64,000 nucleotides of DNA, from contig JAEOTL010000062.1 in assembly GCA_016839845.1 (NCBI GenBank), positions 1 through 64,000 on the forward strand. Reading direction: 5' to 3'. The notes under the pieces were generated by a model. The model had not been told where the DNA came from and made no database searches. It saw only the letters and a list, made by a program, of their open reading frames with translations. Positions 9,787-18,490 of the stretch are shown here, one piece after another. This stretch comes from Promethearchaeota archaeon (GTDB lineage: Archaea; Asgardarchaeota; Lokiarchaeia; Sigynarchaeales; SOKP01). The translations under genes and the position numbers were made by a program. Position 1 is the first letter of the stretch, and every line of letters starts with the position of its first letter.

Positions 9787-9945
9787 ATGCTATTTAATGG
9801 GATAACATTGAAACCCTTGAAAGAAAGAAACTTTTATAAGATATTAAGAGCTAGCGACGCTATTTCTGGTTGCATGGATGATGATATGGGAATAATAAAA
9901 GACTTTAAACAATTAGAAGAACAGCTTAAAGAAATCCTTGAATAA
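9787..9945 (+). CDS. Possible small protein of 52 residues
   Basis: An uninterrupted frame runs from ATG 9787 to TAA 9945 in an otherwise empty 390-base stretch. The product starts MLFNGITLKPLKERNFYK and ends in a charged amphipathic helix (KDFKQLEEQLKEILE). Composition is protein-like, and the C-terminal Lys/Glu heptads could form a coiled coil. I recognise no family. There is no clear Shine-Dalgarno site. The rest of the stretch (9653-9786 and 9946-10044) shows only AT-rich spacer. Confidence 0.35.
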   Translation: MLFNGITLKPLKERNFYKILRASDAISGCMDDDMGIIKDFKQLEEQLKEILE

Positions 9946-10044
9946 GTGTTATTATAGTTTTAAGCTACTTTTTGAACTATAAAGGAATTATTTAATTACA
10001 TAATTATTATCATTATACTTAATCAGTTTGCGAGAGATTCATAA

Positions 10045-10791
10045 ATGGGGACTACTATTATTTGGGGTCATAGAGGTGCGGGATTTAGAGGGATTGAGAA
10101 TTCTATGTCATCATTTAAGAAAGCAGTAGATATGGGTGTTGATGGCATTAAAACTGAAGCTCAATTAACGAAGGACGAGGAGATCGTACTTCATTTCTTA
10201 CCTTTTATAGTACATAAGAACAGAAAGAATTTCATTCAAGAGGTTAGCTTAGATATTGTAAAGCAGGTACAATTAGAGAATGATGAATCAATCCCAACTT
10301 TAACTGATATGTTTAAGGTGTTTGGTGATAAGATCAGGTATAATTTTGACATATTTAGAGTCGAAACAGGATTAAAAATAATCGAAGTGGCGGAAAACTA
10401 CAATTTAATTGATAATGTAGAAATTACCAAACCCGTTGGTCATACTAAATCAGCAGAATCCCTATTCAAACCCTTGAGAAAAAGAAGTAGAGAAGTCACC
10501 TTAGTATGTTCGTTATATTCTGATATACAAATTTCCGAAAATAATTATAGACACTTGGATCTCATGAAGGAGTTAGATGTTCAAGTTATCAATTTAGCCC
10601 ACCATCGATTCAATCTGGAAGTTTTTACTCAAGTGAAAAAGGCAGGATTCAAATTTTATCTCTGGTCAGTTCTTTTCAAATACTTTATGCGAAAATACTT
10701 GAATTTAGATTATAGAGGATATAGGGTTGATGGAATTTATACGAATTATCCCGATAAATTAGTAGAACTGCGATCTGAGATTACCGTTTAA
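10045..10791 (+). CDS. Glycerophosphodiester phosphodiesterase-like protein with altered metal site
   Basis: The fold is that of the GDPD/PLC-like TIM barrel: H9-R10-G-A, E18-N-S, then G-V-D-G-I and L-T-K-D, with a second His at 50 (VLH). Active enzymes carry an I-E-x-D motif for divalent metal and usually H-D at the second His. Here those positions read I35-K36-T-E38 and H50-F51, so one acidic ligand is replaced by Lys and another by Glu. C-terminally, the protein retains FYLWSV and VDGIYTNYPDK, matching the family's W-x-V and D-G-I-x-T-D-x-P. It may be a non-catalytic binder or use another substrate. It is convergent with the next gene, with a 4-base overlap. Confidence 0.75.
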   Translation: MGTTIIWGHRGAGFRGIENSMSSFKKAVDMGVDGIKTEAQLTKDEEIVLHFLPFIVHKNRKNFIQEVSLDIVKQVQLENDESIPTLTDMFKVFGDKIRYNFDIFRVETGLKIIEVAENYNLIDNVEITKPVGHTKSAESLFKPLRKRSREVTLVCSLYSDIQISENNYRHLDLMKELDVQVINLAHHRFNLEVFTQVKKAGFKFYLWSVLFKYFMRKYLNLDYRGYRVDGIYTNYPDKLVELRSEITV

Positions 10792-11141
10792 TTTTGAATA
10801 ACATCATTCAAAACATTTTCAATATTTTCAATTTCTTTTGAGCCCGGTTCTAAAATATACAAATCTTCTTGAATTTCTTCTTGGAGTATAATCATGCCAG
10901 ATCCCTTCACTCTATCATTGATATAAATGTCTCTATTTTCTATAGCTTCTATCAAGGTCGAATGTATTTTATTGTATTGTTGTTCTGATATTTCCTTTTT
11001 GATGTAATCTCCCCCGTCGTAAATACCACTTGAACTTTGCATTGGTTTTATTGGGATATATTCTATTGTGATTTTGAACTCATTAATGATAATATACTCG
11101 TTCCCACTACCATCAAGATATTTAATAGCTTTAATACTCAT
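10788..11141 (-). CDS. Hypothetical protein, 117 residues
   Basis: Not recognised. The protein is acidic and soluble, with beta-rich N-terminal sequence (NEYIIINEFKITIEYIPI) and a helical C-terminus. Composition and codon use match the neighbours. Its last 4 bases overlap the end of the GDPD-like gene on the opposite strand. ATG at 11141 has no strong Shine-Dalgarno site. It lies just downstream of three alpha/beta-hydrolase genes on the same strand but is separated by 59 bases, so it could belong to that transcript. Confidence 0.5.
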   Translation of the reverse strand: MSIKAIKYLDGSGNEYIIINEFKITIEYIPIKPMQSSSGIYDGGDYIKKEISEQQYNKIHSTLIEAIENRDIYINDRVKGSGMIILQEEIQEDLYILEPGSKEIENIENVLNDVIQN

Positions 11142-11200
11142 TTGTTGTTTGCTGGAATAGGTAAAATTAATTAAAATTAAAAAAAATATAAATAAAGAGC

Positions 11201-12082
11201 TTAGGCTTTTGTAGCATTTGCTTTAATAGCATCCGTTATTTGGGTCCACGTTTCCGGAGGTAAACTATGACCCATCCCCTCTATAATTATTAATTCAGAT
11301 CCGGGTATGGCTTCGTGGGTGTCTTTGCCACCTTCTACAAGAATAAGGGGGTCGTCACTGCCATGGATTACTAGCGTTGGAACTTTTACAGAGCCTAGTT
11401 TTGGTTTTCTATTCCCATGCGTCATTATTGCTAACAACTGTCTACCAAAACCAGTTGGATAGAAGCATCTATCAAATGCCATACCCGCAAGTTTACGCCC
11501 CTTTGCCTCATCATAAGGAAATCCTGAACCATAGATCATACGACCAACCTTAATCGCATTTTCAATAACTGCTTCACGCTCCGGAGGTACAGGAGTAACT
11601 AGCGCTTGTCCGACTTCTGGTGATGCTTGTGGAAGATCTGGATTCCCTGTTGTACTCATTATAGAAGTAAGGCTTAACACACGAGAGGGATGTCGAATAG
11701 TTATTGTTTGTACGATCATTCCACCCATTGAAACCCCACAAATATGAGCTTTTTCAATCTTTAGAACATCTAAAAGCCCCACCGCATCATCTGCCATGTC
11801 GTTTAATGAATATGGGGATTCAACGGATTCTCCAGCTTGAGCTGCCATAATTGCTTGCATAAGATTTGGTTCGCCTGCTTCTTCACATTTAGATGATAAA
11901 CCCACATCTCTATTATCGAAACGGATCACATAAAATCCACGGTCAACCAAAAGTTGGATAAACTCCTCATCCCAATTAATCATTTGACTTCCTAAGCCAT
12001 TTACTAAAAGTAATGGTTTATCTGAAGGATTCCCAAAGGTTTCATATTCAATTTCAAGATTTTTTACTTTTGCTCTCGGCAT
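11201..12082 (-). CDS. Alpha/beta hydrolase, paralog A
   Basis: This 293-residue cytoplasmic hydrolase belongs to the esterase/haloperoxidase-like alpha/beta-hydrolase group. The oxyanion region is VNGLGSQM, the nucleophile elbow is C-G-V-S118-M-G-G, the acid is the Asp of IHGSDDPL, and the His lies in EGMGHSLPPETW. The D-N-R-D-V-G-L-S motif after strand 4 is shared by all four paralogs in the window. It is the last of three tandem copies on the minus strand (13132-14013, 12198-13079, then this one), probably transcribed in that order. The substrate is unknown. Confidence 0.88.
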   Translation of the reverse strand: MPRAKVKNLEIEYETFGNPSDKPLLLVNGLGSQMINWDEEFIQLLVDRGFYVIRFDNRDVGLSSKCEEAGEPNLMQAIMAAQAGESVESPYSLNDMADDAVGLLDVLKIEKAHICGVSMGGMIVQTITIRHPSRVLSLTSIMSTTGNPDLPQASPEVGQALVTPVPPEREAVIENAIKVGRMIYGSGFPYDEAKGRKLAGMAFDRCFYPTGFGRQLLAIMTHGNRKPKLGSVKVPTLVIHGSDDPLILVEGGKDTHEAIPGSELIIIEGMGHSLPPETWTQITDAIKANATKA

Positions 12083-12197
12083 TTTTATTCCTTTTTAATT
12101 TTTTTAATACTATTTCTAAATATTAAACAATTTTTAAATTTTCATTATATTAATAATTTATACCTTGTATAATCTAAAGCCTGATCACGTTTTAAGA

Positions 12198-13079
12198 TTA
12201 TAATTTCACAGCATTCTCTGCAATTGCGTCAGATATTTGACCCCAGGTTTTAGCAGGTAAACTGTGTCCCATCCCTTCTATAATTAATAATTTAGATCCA
12301 GATATTGCATCGTGGGTATCTTTACCAGCTTCAACATGGATAACTGGATCACCAGAACCATGAATCACAAGTGTAGGAACCTTTATCGAAGCTAATTTAG
12401 GTTTCCTATTTCCACTTGTCATTATTGCTAAAGTTTGTCGACCAATCCCCGGAGGATAAAAGCATCTATCAAAGGCCACAGCCGCAAGTTTACGCCCCTT
12501 TGCTTCATCATAAGGAAATTTTGAACCATAAAGTAAACGTCCGAGTTTTACATAATATTCAACGTATCCATCGCGATCTGGGGGTGCAGGAGCAGCCATA
12601 ACTTGTCTTACTTCTGGGTCCCCTCCTGGAAGATCTGGATTCCCCGTTGAACTCGCAATTGAAATAAGGCTTAAGACACGAGAGGGATGTCGTAAAGTTA
12701 TTACTTGTACAATCATGCCCCCCATTGATAGACCACAAATATGAGCCTTTTTAATATCTAGAGCATCTAAAAGCCCAATAGCATCATCAGCCATATCTTC
12801 CAACGTGTATGGGGGTTTGAACGGTTGTCCTGTTTGAATTGCTATGTAGGCTTGCATTATATCCGGCTCTCCCGCTTCCTCAATTTTACTCGACAACCCA
12901 ACATCTCGATTATCAAAACGGATCACAAAAAACCCGCGTTCTACTAAATTTTGGATAAATCCTTCATCCCAAAATATCATTTGAGCTCCTAAACCACTTA
13001 TTAGAAGTAAAGGTTTATCTGATGCATTTCCAAAGGTTTCATATTCAATATCAATATTATTTGCTTTTGCTCTCGGCAT
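12198..13079 (-). CDS. Alpha/beta hydrolase, paralog B
   Basis: This is the middle member of the tandem hydrolase set, also 293 residues. It keeps the catalytic Ser (C-G-L-S-M-G-G), the Asp of IHGSGDPV and the His of EGMGHSLPAKTW. Relative to paralog A, the acid loop reads GSGD rather than GSDD, and the cap around residues 160-200 differs. The gap to paralog A is 115 bases and to paralog C 52 bases. The near-identical N-terminal MPRAKxxN in A and B points to a more recent duplication of those two. Confidence 0.88.
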   Translation of the reverse strand: MPRAKANNIDIEYETFGNASDKPLLLISGLGAQMIFWDEGFIQNLVERGFFVIRFDNRDVGLSSKIEEAGEPDIMQAYIAIQTGQPFKPPYTLEDMADDAIGLLDALDIKKAHICGLSMGGMIVQVITLRHPSRVLSLISIASSTGNPDLPGGDPEVRQVMAAPAPPDRDGYVEYYVKLGRLLYGSKFPYDEAKGRKLAAVAFDRCFYPPGIGRQTLAIMTSGNRKPKLASIKVPTLVIHGSGDPVIHVEAGKDTHDAISGSKLLIIEGMGHSLPAKTWGQISDAIAENAVKL

Positions 13080-13131
13080 TTTCGTTCCTTCCTATTTTAG
13101 TTATTACATTATTTTTAAATATCAAAAAAAT

Positions 13132-14013
13132 TTAAGCTTTTGCTGCGTTTTTTGCTATTGCATCAGATATTTGAGCCCAAGCTTCAGGAGGTAAGCTGTG
13201 TCCCATTCCATCTAGAATTAAAAGTTCAGATCCTTGTATCGATTCCGCAGTATCTATTCCTCCTTCAACAGGGAATAAGGGATCATCTCGTCCATGTATT
13301 ACTAGAGTTGGAACTTTAATCGCAGAAAGCCTGTTTTTTCTATTTCCATCCGCCATTATTGCAAGTGTCTGACGTTCAACCCCCTGAGGGTAAAAGCATC
13401 TATCAAATACTCTAGCCGCAAATTCACGTTGTTTTTCTTCATTAAATGGAAATCCCTTTCCATAAATAAATTTTCCTACTTGCACTAAGTTCTCAATATA
13501 AGCATCTCGCTCAGGGGGTACGGGATTGAATAATACTTGTGCTGCTTCTTGAGACATTTGAGGGAGTTCAGGATTTCCTGTGGTGCTCATTATTGATGTG
13601 AGACTTAATACTCGGGAGGGATGCCTTATAGCAATAGTTTGGGCAATCATACCTCCCATCGAAGCTCCACAAATATGAGCTTTTTCAATATCTAGCGCAT
13701 CTAAAAGCCCTACAGCATCATCTGCCATATCTCCTAACGTGTAGGGAGCATTAAAATCCTTTCCTTGTTGAACTGCCATGAAGCCTTGCATTAAATCTGG
13801 TTCCCCTGCTTCTTCATATTTTAACGATAATCCTACATCCCTGTTATCGAATATAATTACAAAAAAGCCTTGATCGGTTAGCAGTTTTAAGAATCCTTCT
13901 TCCCATTGGATCATTTGAGAACCTAATCCCATAATTAGAAGTAATGGTTTATCTGAAGGATTTCCGAAGGTATCATATTCAAGGTCAATATTATTTGATT
14001 TTGCTTTCGGCAT
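13132..14013 (-). CDS. Alpha/beta hydrolase, paralog C
   Basis: This is the first gene of the tandem set. Motifs are MGLGSQM, the elbow C-G-A-S-M-G-G, IHGRDDPLFP and DGMGHSLPPEAW. It has diverged more in the cap (FIYGKGFPFNEEKQREFAAR). It shares the GRDDPL-x-P-V-E-G-G-I-D-T-A segment with the distant copy at 24706-25590, so C and that copy are probably sisters. The intergenic region 14014-14105, shared with the divergent SDR gene, should hold the promoter for the set. Confidence 0.88.
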   Translation of the reverse strand: MPKAKSNNIDLEYDTFGNPSDKPLLLIMGLGSQMIQWEEGFLKLLTDQGFFVIIFDNRDVGLSLKYEEAGEPDLMQGFMAVQQGKDFNAPYTLGDMADDAVGLLDALDIEKAHICGASMGGMIAQTIAIRHPSRVLSLTSIMSTTGNPELPQMSQEAAQVLFNPVPPERDAYIENLVQVGKFIYGKGFPFNEEKQREFAARVFDRCFYPQGVERQTLAIMADGNRKNRLSAIKVPTLVIHGRDDPLFPVEGGIDTAESIQGSELLILDGMGHSLPPEAWAQISDAIAKNAAKA

Positions 14014-14105
14014 ATCTTTAATCTTATAAATTAATTTAATTGAAGTTTTAAATTATTTACAATTTTTAATTTTAATTACTATTAGGTAAAAAGAGTAGAA
14101 AAATT

Positions 14106-14945
14106 GTGAGTATGAAAGACAAGATATGCATTATAACTGGTGCAAACTCCGGGATAGGTAAAGCTACTGCTATTGGTTTAGCAAAAATGAATGCCACTGT
14201 AGTAATGCTATGTCGGAATAAAGAAGCTGGAGAAATTGCCCAAAATGAAATTATCAGTGAATCTGGGAATAAGAATGTGGATTTACTGTTGTGCGACTTA
14301 TCATCTCAAGAAGAAATTCGTAGATTTGTGGAAGAGTTTAAGCAGAAGTATCAAAATTTGCACGTTTTAATCAACAATGCTGGAGTAATGGCTTCTGAGC
14401 GAAGATTATGTGTCGATGGATATGAAATGAATTTTGCTGTAAATCACCTTGGACCTTTTTTATTAACGAATTTATTACTAGATATATTAAAAAAGAGCTC
14501 TCCAAGTAGAATTGTAAATGTAGGGTCAGCTGCTCATAGAATGGCAAAAATAGATTTTGATGATCTTCAGTGTGAAAATAAGAAACATCGCTTATTCAGA
14601 GTCTATGGCAATTCTAAACTAGCATTTATGTTATTTTCCTATGAATTAAGTAGAAGATTGGAGGGGACTGGAGTTACGGTTAATATTATTCACCCTGGGA
14701 TGATAAATACTAATCTAGGTCGAGAAATGTCACGATTTAGCCGAGGATTTGGAAAACTCGTGTTTAAAAGCCCTGAAAAAGGTGCTGAAACATCAATATA
14801 TTTAGCATCCTCACCAGAAGTAGAAGGCATAACCGGAAAATATTATATAAAAAAGGAACAACAAGAATCTTCTAAAGAATCTTACAATGAAGATGATGCT
14901 AAAAGATTATGGGAAATCAGTGCAAAATTAACAAATCTAATATAG
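14106..14945 (+). CDS. Short-chain dehydrogenase/reductase (retinol-dehydrogenase-like)
   Basis: This is a classical NAD(P)-dependent SDR. It shows the Rossmann motif T11-G-A-N-S-G-I-G, the N-N-A-G segment at 90-93, catalytic Ser141 (NVGSAAH), and Y167-G-N-S-K171. The overall pattern is nearest to retinol dehydrogenase/WW-domain oxidoreductase-type SDRs, so a hydrophobic alcohol or ketone substrate is plausible. GTG at 14106 or the ATG two codons later (14112) could start it; neither changes the domain. It diverges from the alpha/beta-hydrolase set and precedes the alkylsulfatase-like gene by 94 bases. Confidence 0.88.
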   Translation: MSMKDKICIITGANSGIGKATAIGLAKMNATVVMLCRNKEAGEIAQNEIISESGNKNVDLLLCDLSSQEEIRRFVEEFKQKYQNLHVLINNAGVMASERRLCVDGYEMNFAVNHLGPFLLTNLLLDILKKSSPSRIVNVGSAAHRMAKIDFDDLQCENKKHRLFRVYGNSKLAFMLFSYELSRRLEGTGVTVNIIHPGMINTNLGREMSRFSRGFGKLVFKSPEKGAETSIYLASSPEVEGITGKYYIKKEQQESSKESYNEDDAKRLWEISAKLTNLI

Positions 14946-15039
14946 TTCAAAATATTCACTTTAAACTATTCATAAATTTGAATTAAATGGTTTGAAGAAC
15001 TTAAAGTAATATTATTAAATTAAAAAGAGTTGAAAAAAA

Positions 15040-16374
15040 ATGGGTAAAATTTTAGACCTTGCCGAAGACCTTTGGATGGGTAGAATAGATACGTTCTCCT
15101 ATCATCCTTTTGGTGTTCCTCGTGGACTCGAGCTTATTAGTGAACATAATTCACAACGAACATGGTTTTACCGAGGTTTTTCAAATTCAATAATAAGAGA
15201 AACCAATGAGGGGTTGATAATAGTTGATCCTGGAGCAACTTTCGATGTAAATAAAAAATTTAGCACAGTACGGGAGGTTACTAAACAAAGAGTCCACACA
15301 ATAATATTTACTCATGGTCATGTTGATCACGTAGGAATCAAACCCTATTTAGAGGAAATTGAGAGGAATCAATGGCCATCTTTTCGGGTTATTGCACATG
15401 AAGCAATAATTAACCGTTTCGATCGCTATAAATTGACAGAATCGTGGAATGCGTCTATTAATTTAAGGCAATTTCGAGGGGATAAGGGAGAACCTGCTTT
15501 TACTAATGAATTCTACTATCCCGATGAAACTTATCGAGATGAATTAACTATTGAAGTTGGGGGTATTAATATTCAATTAAAGCATTCAAAAGGAGAAACA
15601 GATGATCATACCTGGGTTTTTTTTGCTGATACAGAAATATTATGCACAGGGGATCTCTTTATCTGGGGAGTACCAAATGCAGGTAATCCTCAAAAAGTCC
15701 AACGTTATGCTTATGAATGGGCGTCAGCATTACGAGAGATGGAAAAATTATCTCCTAAAATTTTATGTCCCGGACATGGTCTCCCAATAATAGGTAAAAA
15801 CCGAGTTAAAGAAGCATTAATTAATACTGCCCTATTACTTGAATCACTTCAATCTCAAACAATCGAGTTGATGAATAAAGGGGCAACTTTAGATTCTATA
15901 ATTCACACTGTAAAAGTTTCTGATGATTTACTTACAAAGCCATACCTTAAGCCAATCTATGACGAACCTGAATTCATAGTTAGAAATATTTGGAGGTTGT
16001 ATGGTGGTTGGTATGATGGAATTCCCTCTCATCTAAAACCTGCTACTGAAATCGCCCTAGCAAATGAAATTGCAGATTTGACGGGAGGTGCAGATAAATT
16101 AGCCAAGAGGGCAATAGAACTTTTAAAGAAAGGCGAATTAAGACTAGCTAGCCATCTAGCCGAATGGGCTTGGTTAAGTTCTCCTCAGAATAAAAGTGTG
16201 AGTGAAATTGCTGCAAAGGTATTTACTACAAGAGCTAAAAAAGAAACATCAACAATGGCAATTGGGATCTATTTATCAGCAGCTAGAAAAATGGGTGGTG
16301 ATCCCGATAAAGAAATGCCCGGAAGAACTGTGATCCAGGCCCAAGGCTCGAGAAATCGACAAAATCTAATATAG
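15040..16374 (+). CDS. Metallo-beta-lactamase-fold alkylsulfatase-like hydrolase
   Basis: The N-terminal half is a metallo-beta-lactamase domain with T91-H92-G-H94-V-D96-H97, a following His (HSKGETDDH), the Asp of CTGDLF and the His of CPGHGLP. The C-terminal part (about 310-430) matches the alkylsulfatase dimerisation domain, with a W-R-L-Y-G-G-W-Y-D-G segment and helical A-I-E-L-x-x-K-G-E-x-R-L-A-x-H-L-A-E-W. The C-terminal SCP2-like substrate-binding domain of SdsA1-type enzymes is absent: the protein is 444 residues, against about 650. There is no signal peptide. Sulfate-ester hydrolysis is the family role; the substrate here is unproven. It may sit in one transcript with the hotdog gene 84 bases downstream. 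Confidence 0.85.
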   Translation: MGKILDLAEDLWMGRIDTFSYHPFGVPRGLELISEHNSQRTWFYRGFSNSIIRETNEGLIIVDPGATFDVNKKFSTVREVTKQRVHTIIFTHGHVDHVGIKPYLEEIERNQWPSFRVIAHEAIINRFDRYKLTESWNASINLRQFRGDKGEPAFTNEFYYPDETYRDELTIEVGGINIQLKHSKGETDDHTWVFFADTEILCTGDLFIWGVPNAGNPQKVQRYAYEWASALREMEKLSPKILCPGHGLPIIGKNRVKEALINTALLLESLQSQTIELMNKGATLDSIIHTVKVSDDLLTKPYLKPIYDEPEFIVRNIWRLYGGWYDGIPSHLKPATEIALANEIADLTGGADKLAKRAIELLKKGELRLASHLAEWAWLSSPQNKSVSEIAAKVFTTRAKKETSTMAIGIYLSAARKMGGDPDKEMPGRTVIQAQGSRNRQNLI

Positions 16375-16457
16375 TGCTCCGAAAATTTATAGGAAAACTT
16401 TAAATAATCGATATTCAATTTTTGAAACAAATGTAATTGAATAAGGAGGAAATCACA

Positions 16458-16913
16458 ATGGAAGATAAAGCATTTCAAGATCTATGGCCTGTTTGGGGTT
16501 CTTTCTGCTGGGGTTGTGGACGAAATAATGAACATGGTTTACAGATTAAAAGCTATTGGGACGGTGACGAGGCTGTATGCACATGGCAACCAAAAAAGTA
16601 TCATGAAGCATACATGGGGGCTTTATGTGGAGGGATTATTGCTACTATTATTGATTGTCATTGTACTAATACCGCTATAGCAGCAGCATATAAAGCAGCG
16701 GGTAGAGAGATAGGCACCGAACCTATTCTTAGGTACGCTACAGGCTCAATCAATATTAAACTACTGCGACCGGCACGAACAAGAAAACCTGTCACTTTAC
16801 GAGCTAAAGTTAAGGAAATGAAAAAATCAAAAATTACTGTGTCCTGTTCACTCTTTTACAACAATAAATTATGTGCTACCGGGGAAATAGTTGTTATTAA
16901 TTTAGAGCGGTGA
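16458..16913 (+). CDS. Hotdog-fold thioesterase-like protein (PaaI family)
   Basis: A probable acyl-CoA thioesterase of 151 residues. I choose ATG 16458 because AAGGAGG at 16443-16449 is a near-perfect Shine-Dalgarno site for it; the TTG at 16437 lies before that site. The N-terminus has F-C-W-G-C-G-x-x-N-x-x-G-L, common in this PaaI subgroup. The hotdog helix reads GALCGGIIATIIDCHCTN, with the acidic residue of the G-G-x-x-x-x-x-x-D pattern. Later strands include INIKLLRPARTRKPVTLRAKV. The first Cys pair may be structural. It follows the alkylsulfatase-like gene. Confidence 0.82.
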   Translation: MEDKAFQDLWPVWGSFCWGCGRNNEHGLQIKSYWDGDEAVCTWQPKKYHEAYMGALCGGIIATIIDCHCTNTAIAAAYKAAGREIGTEPILRYATGSINIKLLRPARTRKPVTLRAKVKEMKKSKITVSCSLFYNNKLCATGEIVVINLER

Positions 16914-17035
16914 ATTTCGGACCTAGCGATTTAATTATTTCTTTTCAATTTTTTAAGAATATTGGAAAATGAAATTTTATATATTTTCCATTTTTTTCTA
17001 AACCATTATTTTCAATAAATTCCAACGATAAATTC

Positions 17036-18373
17036 ATGGAAGCAATTAGATGGCCCAGTGATGAAGAGCATAGAGAGCATTTAGAGCAGTATCAAATTAA
17101 TCCATCCCATGCGATGTTTACGATTATTCTTAGCATAATGGTCGATGTTTTCGGGTTTTCAATGGTTATGCCATTATTACCTGCTATAGCAACAGCACTT
17201 GGTGCAAGCAATATTGTGTATGGACTTATTATTTCTTCAAACGCGGTTATGATCCTAATATTTGGCCCAATTTGGGGCAAATTGAGTGATAAATATGGTC
17301 GAAAACCGATTTTAATGATCTCTCAGGCAGGTACGGGAGTTGCCTTTCTTCTTTTAGCTTTTTCAAACTCTCTTTATATAATCCTTGCAGGACGAATGTT
17401 GGATGGAATTTTCAGTGGGCAGTTTCCTATTATACGAGCATATGTTTCTGATATAACTACTCCTAAGACTCGCGCACCTCAGATGAGCAAGATTATGGTC
17501 GGATATACATCAGGTATGATAGTAGGTCCTCTACTTGGTGGTTTTTTAGGTACATTTGCTTGGTGGTTGCCGATGGTATTTGCAAGTTTACTGACAATTG
17601 TTTCAATTATTCTAACAGCTACAGTTTTGATTGAAAGCATGCCAAAAGAAAGGATTGCTGATTTACAAGCTAAACTAAATCTTCTTATTAAATCTTCTAA
17701 TGATAAACAAAGTATTTGGACTAAAGAAGTTGGCATTCGTTTTCTCCAAGCTTTATTGCATTCTTTTATCTTTATGATTTTTACCACCGGTTTATCCCTA
17801 TCTCTCTATAAAAGATTTAATGCTAATCCAACTATTATTGGTACGATAATGTCTGTAACTGGTGTTATTTTACTGGTTTACGGCTTGTTTCTCATGAAAC
17901 GTGTAATTCAAAAAGTTGGAGAAAAACGTCTTCTCTTTTCATGTATCTTTGGATACATTATTCTATTTATTATATATCCCTATTTAGCTGAATTTTGGAT
18001 GTTGTATATCTTCATGACATTTTTTTCTTTATGTATGGCTTCTGTTTCTCCACTAATATCTAGTAATATTACTAAAGCAGTAGGTCCAGCAAAACAGGGT
18101 GCGATTAGTGGGTGGAGTACAAATCTTCGATCAATCTCTCAAACAACTAGCCCCTTAATCTCAACAGGGTTCCTACAAATCGGCGGTTTAACCATCGGGT
18201 TAATCTTCTTTGATTCATATCAATTAATCGGTTTCACTATTGCGATTTTATCTATGATCCTTCTGGTGGTTGCTTATATTGATGTTAAGAAGCATCCCCG
18301 ATTATATTCATATGAAAAACCTTTAAGAAAAAAAATGAAAGAAGCAAAAAAGGAAAAAAAGGAAAATATATAA
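17036..18373 (+). CDS. MFS transporter (drug:H+ antiporter type), paralog 1
   Basis: This is a 12-helix major facilitator protein of the DHA1/TetA-like type. The loop 2-3 signature GKLSDKYGRKPIL is intact, and D-G-I-F-S-G-Q-F-P-I-x-R-A-Y follows in helix 4. A 28-residue cytosolic N-terminus (PSDEEHREHLEQYQINP) is shared with the next gene and looks specific to this pair. The C-terminus is strongly basic (KKMKEAKKEKKEN). Export of a hydrophobic compound is the usual role; the substrate is unknown. Confidence 0.88.
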   Translation: MEAIRWPSDEEHREHLEQYQINPSHAMFTIILSIMVDVFGFSMVMPLLPAIATALGASNIVYGLIISSNAVMILIFGPIWGKLSDKYGRKPILMISQAGTGVAFLLLAFSNSLYIILAGRMLDGIFSGQFPIIRAYVSDITTPKTRAPQMSKIMVGYTSGMIVGPLLGGFLGTFAWWLPMVFASLLTIVSIILTATVLIESMPKERIADLQAKLNLLIKSSNDKQSIWTKEVGIRFLQALLHSFIFMIFTTGLSLSLYKRFNANPTIIGTIMSVTGVILLVYGLFLMKRVIQKVGEKRLLFSCIFGYIILFIIYPYLAEFWMLYIFMTFFSLCMASVSPLISSNITKAVGPAKQGAISGWSTNLRSISQTTSPLISTGFLQIGGLTIGLIFFDSYQLIGFTIAILSMILLVVAYIDVKKHPRLYSYEKPLRKKMKEAKKEKKENI

Positions 18374-18490
18374 AGCCCTAAAAAGTCACCAAAAGACATT
18401 AATGGTTGAAAAACTCTTCTTAAATGAAATTTTATATGGATCCCTTTATTTTCTTAAACATATTTTAGTTTACTTACCAAGGATAATTTT

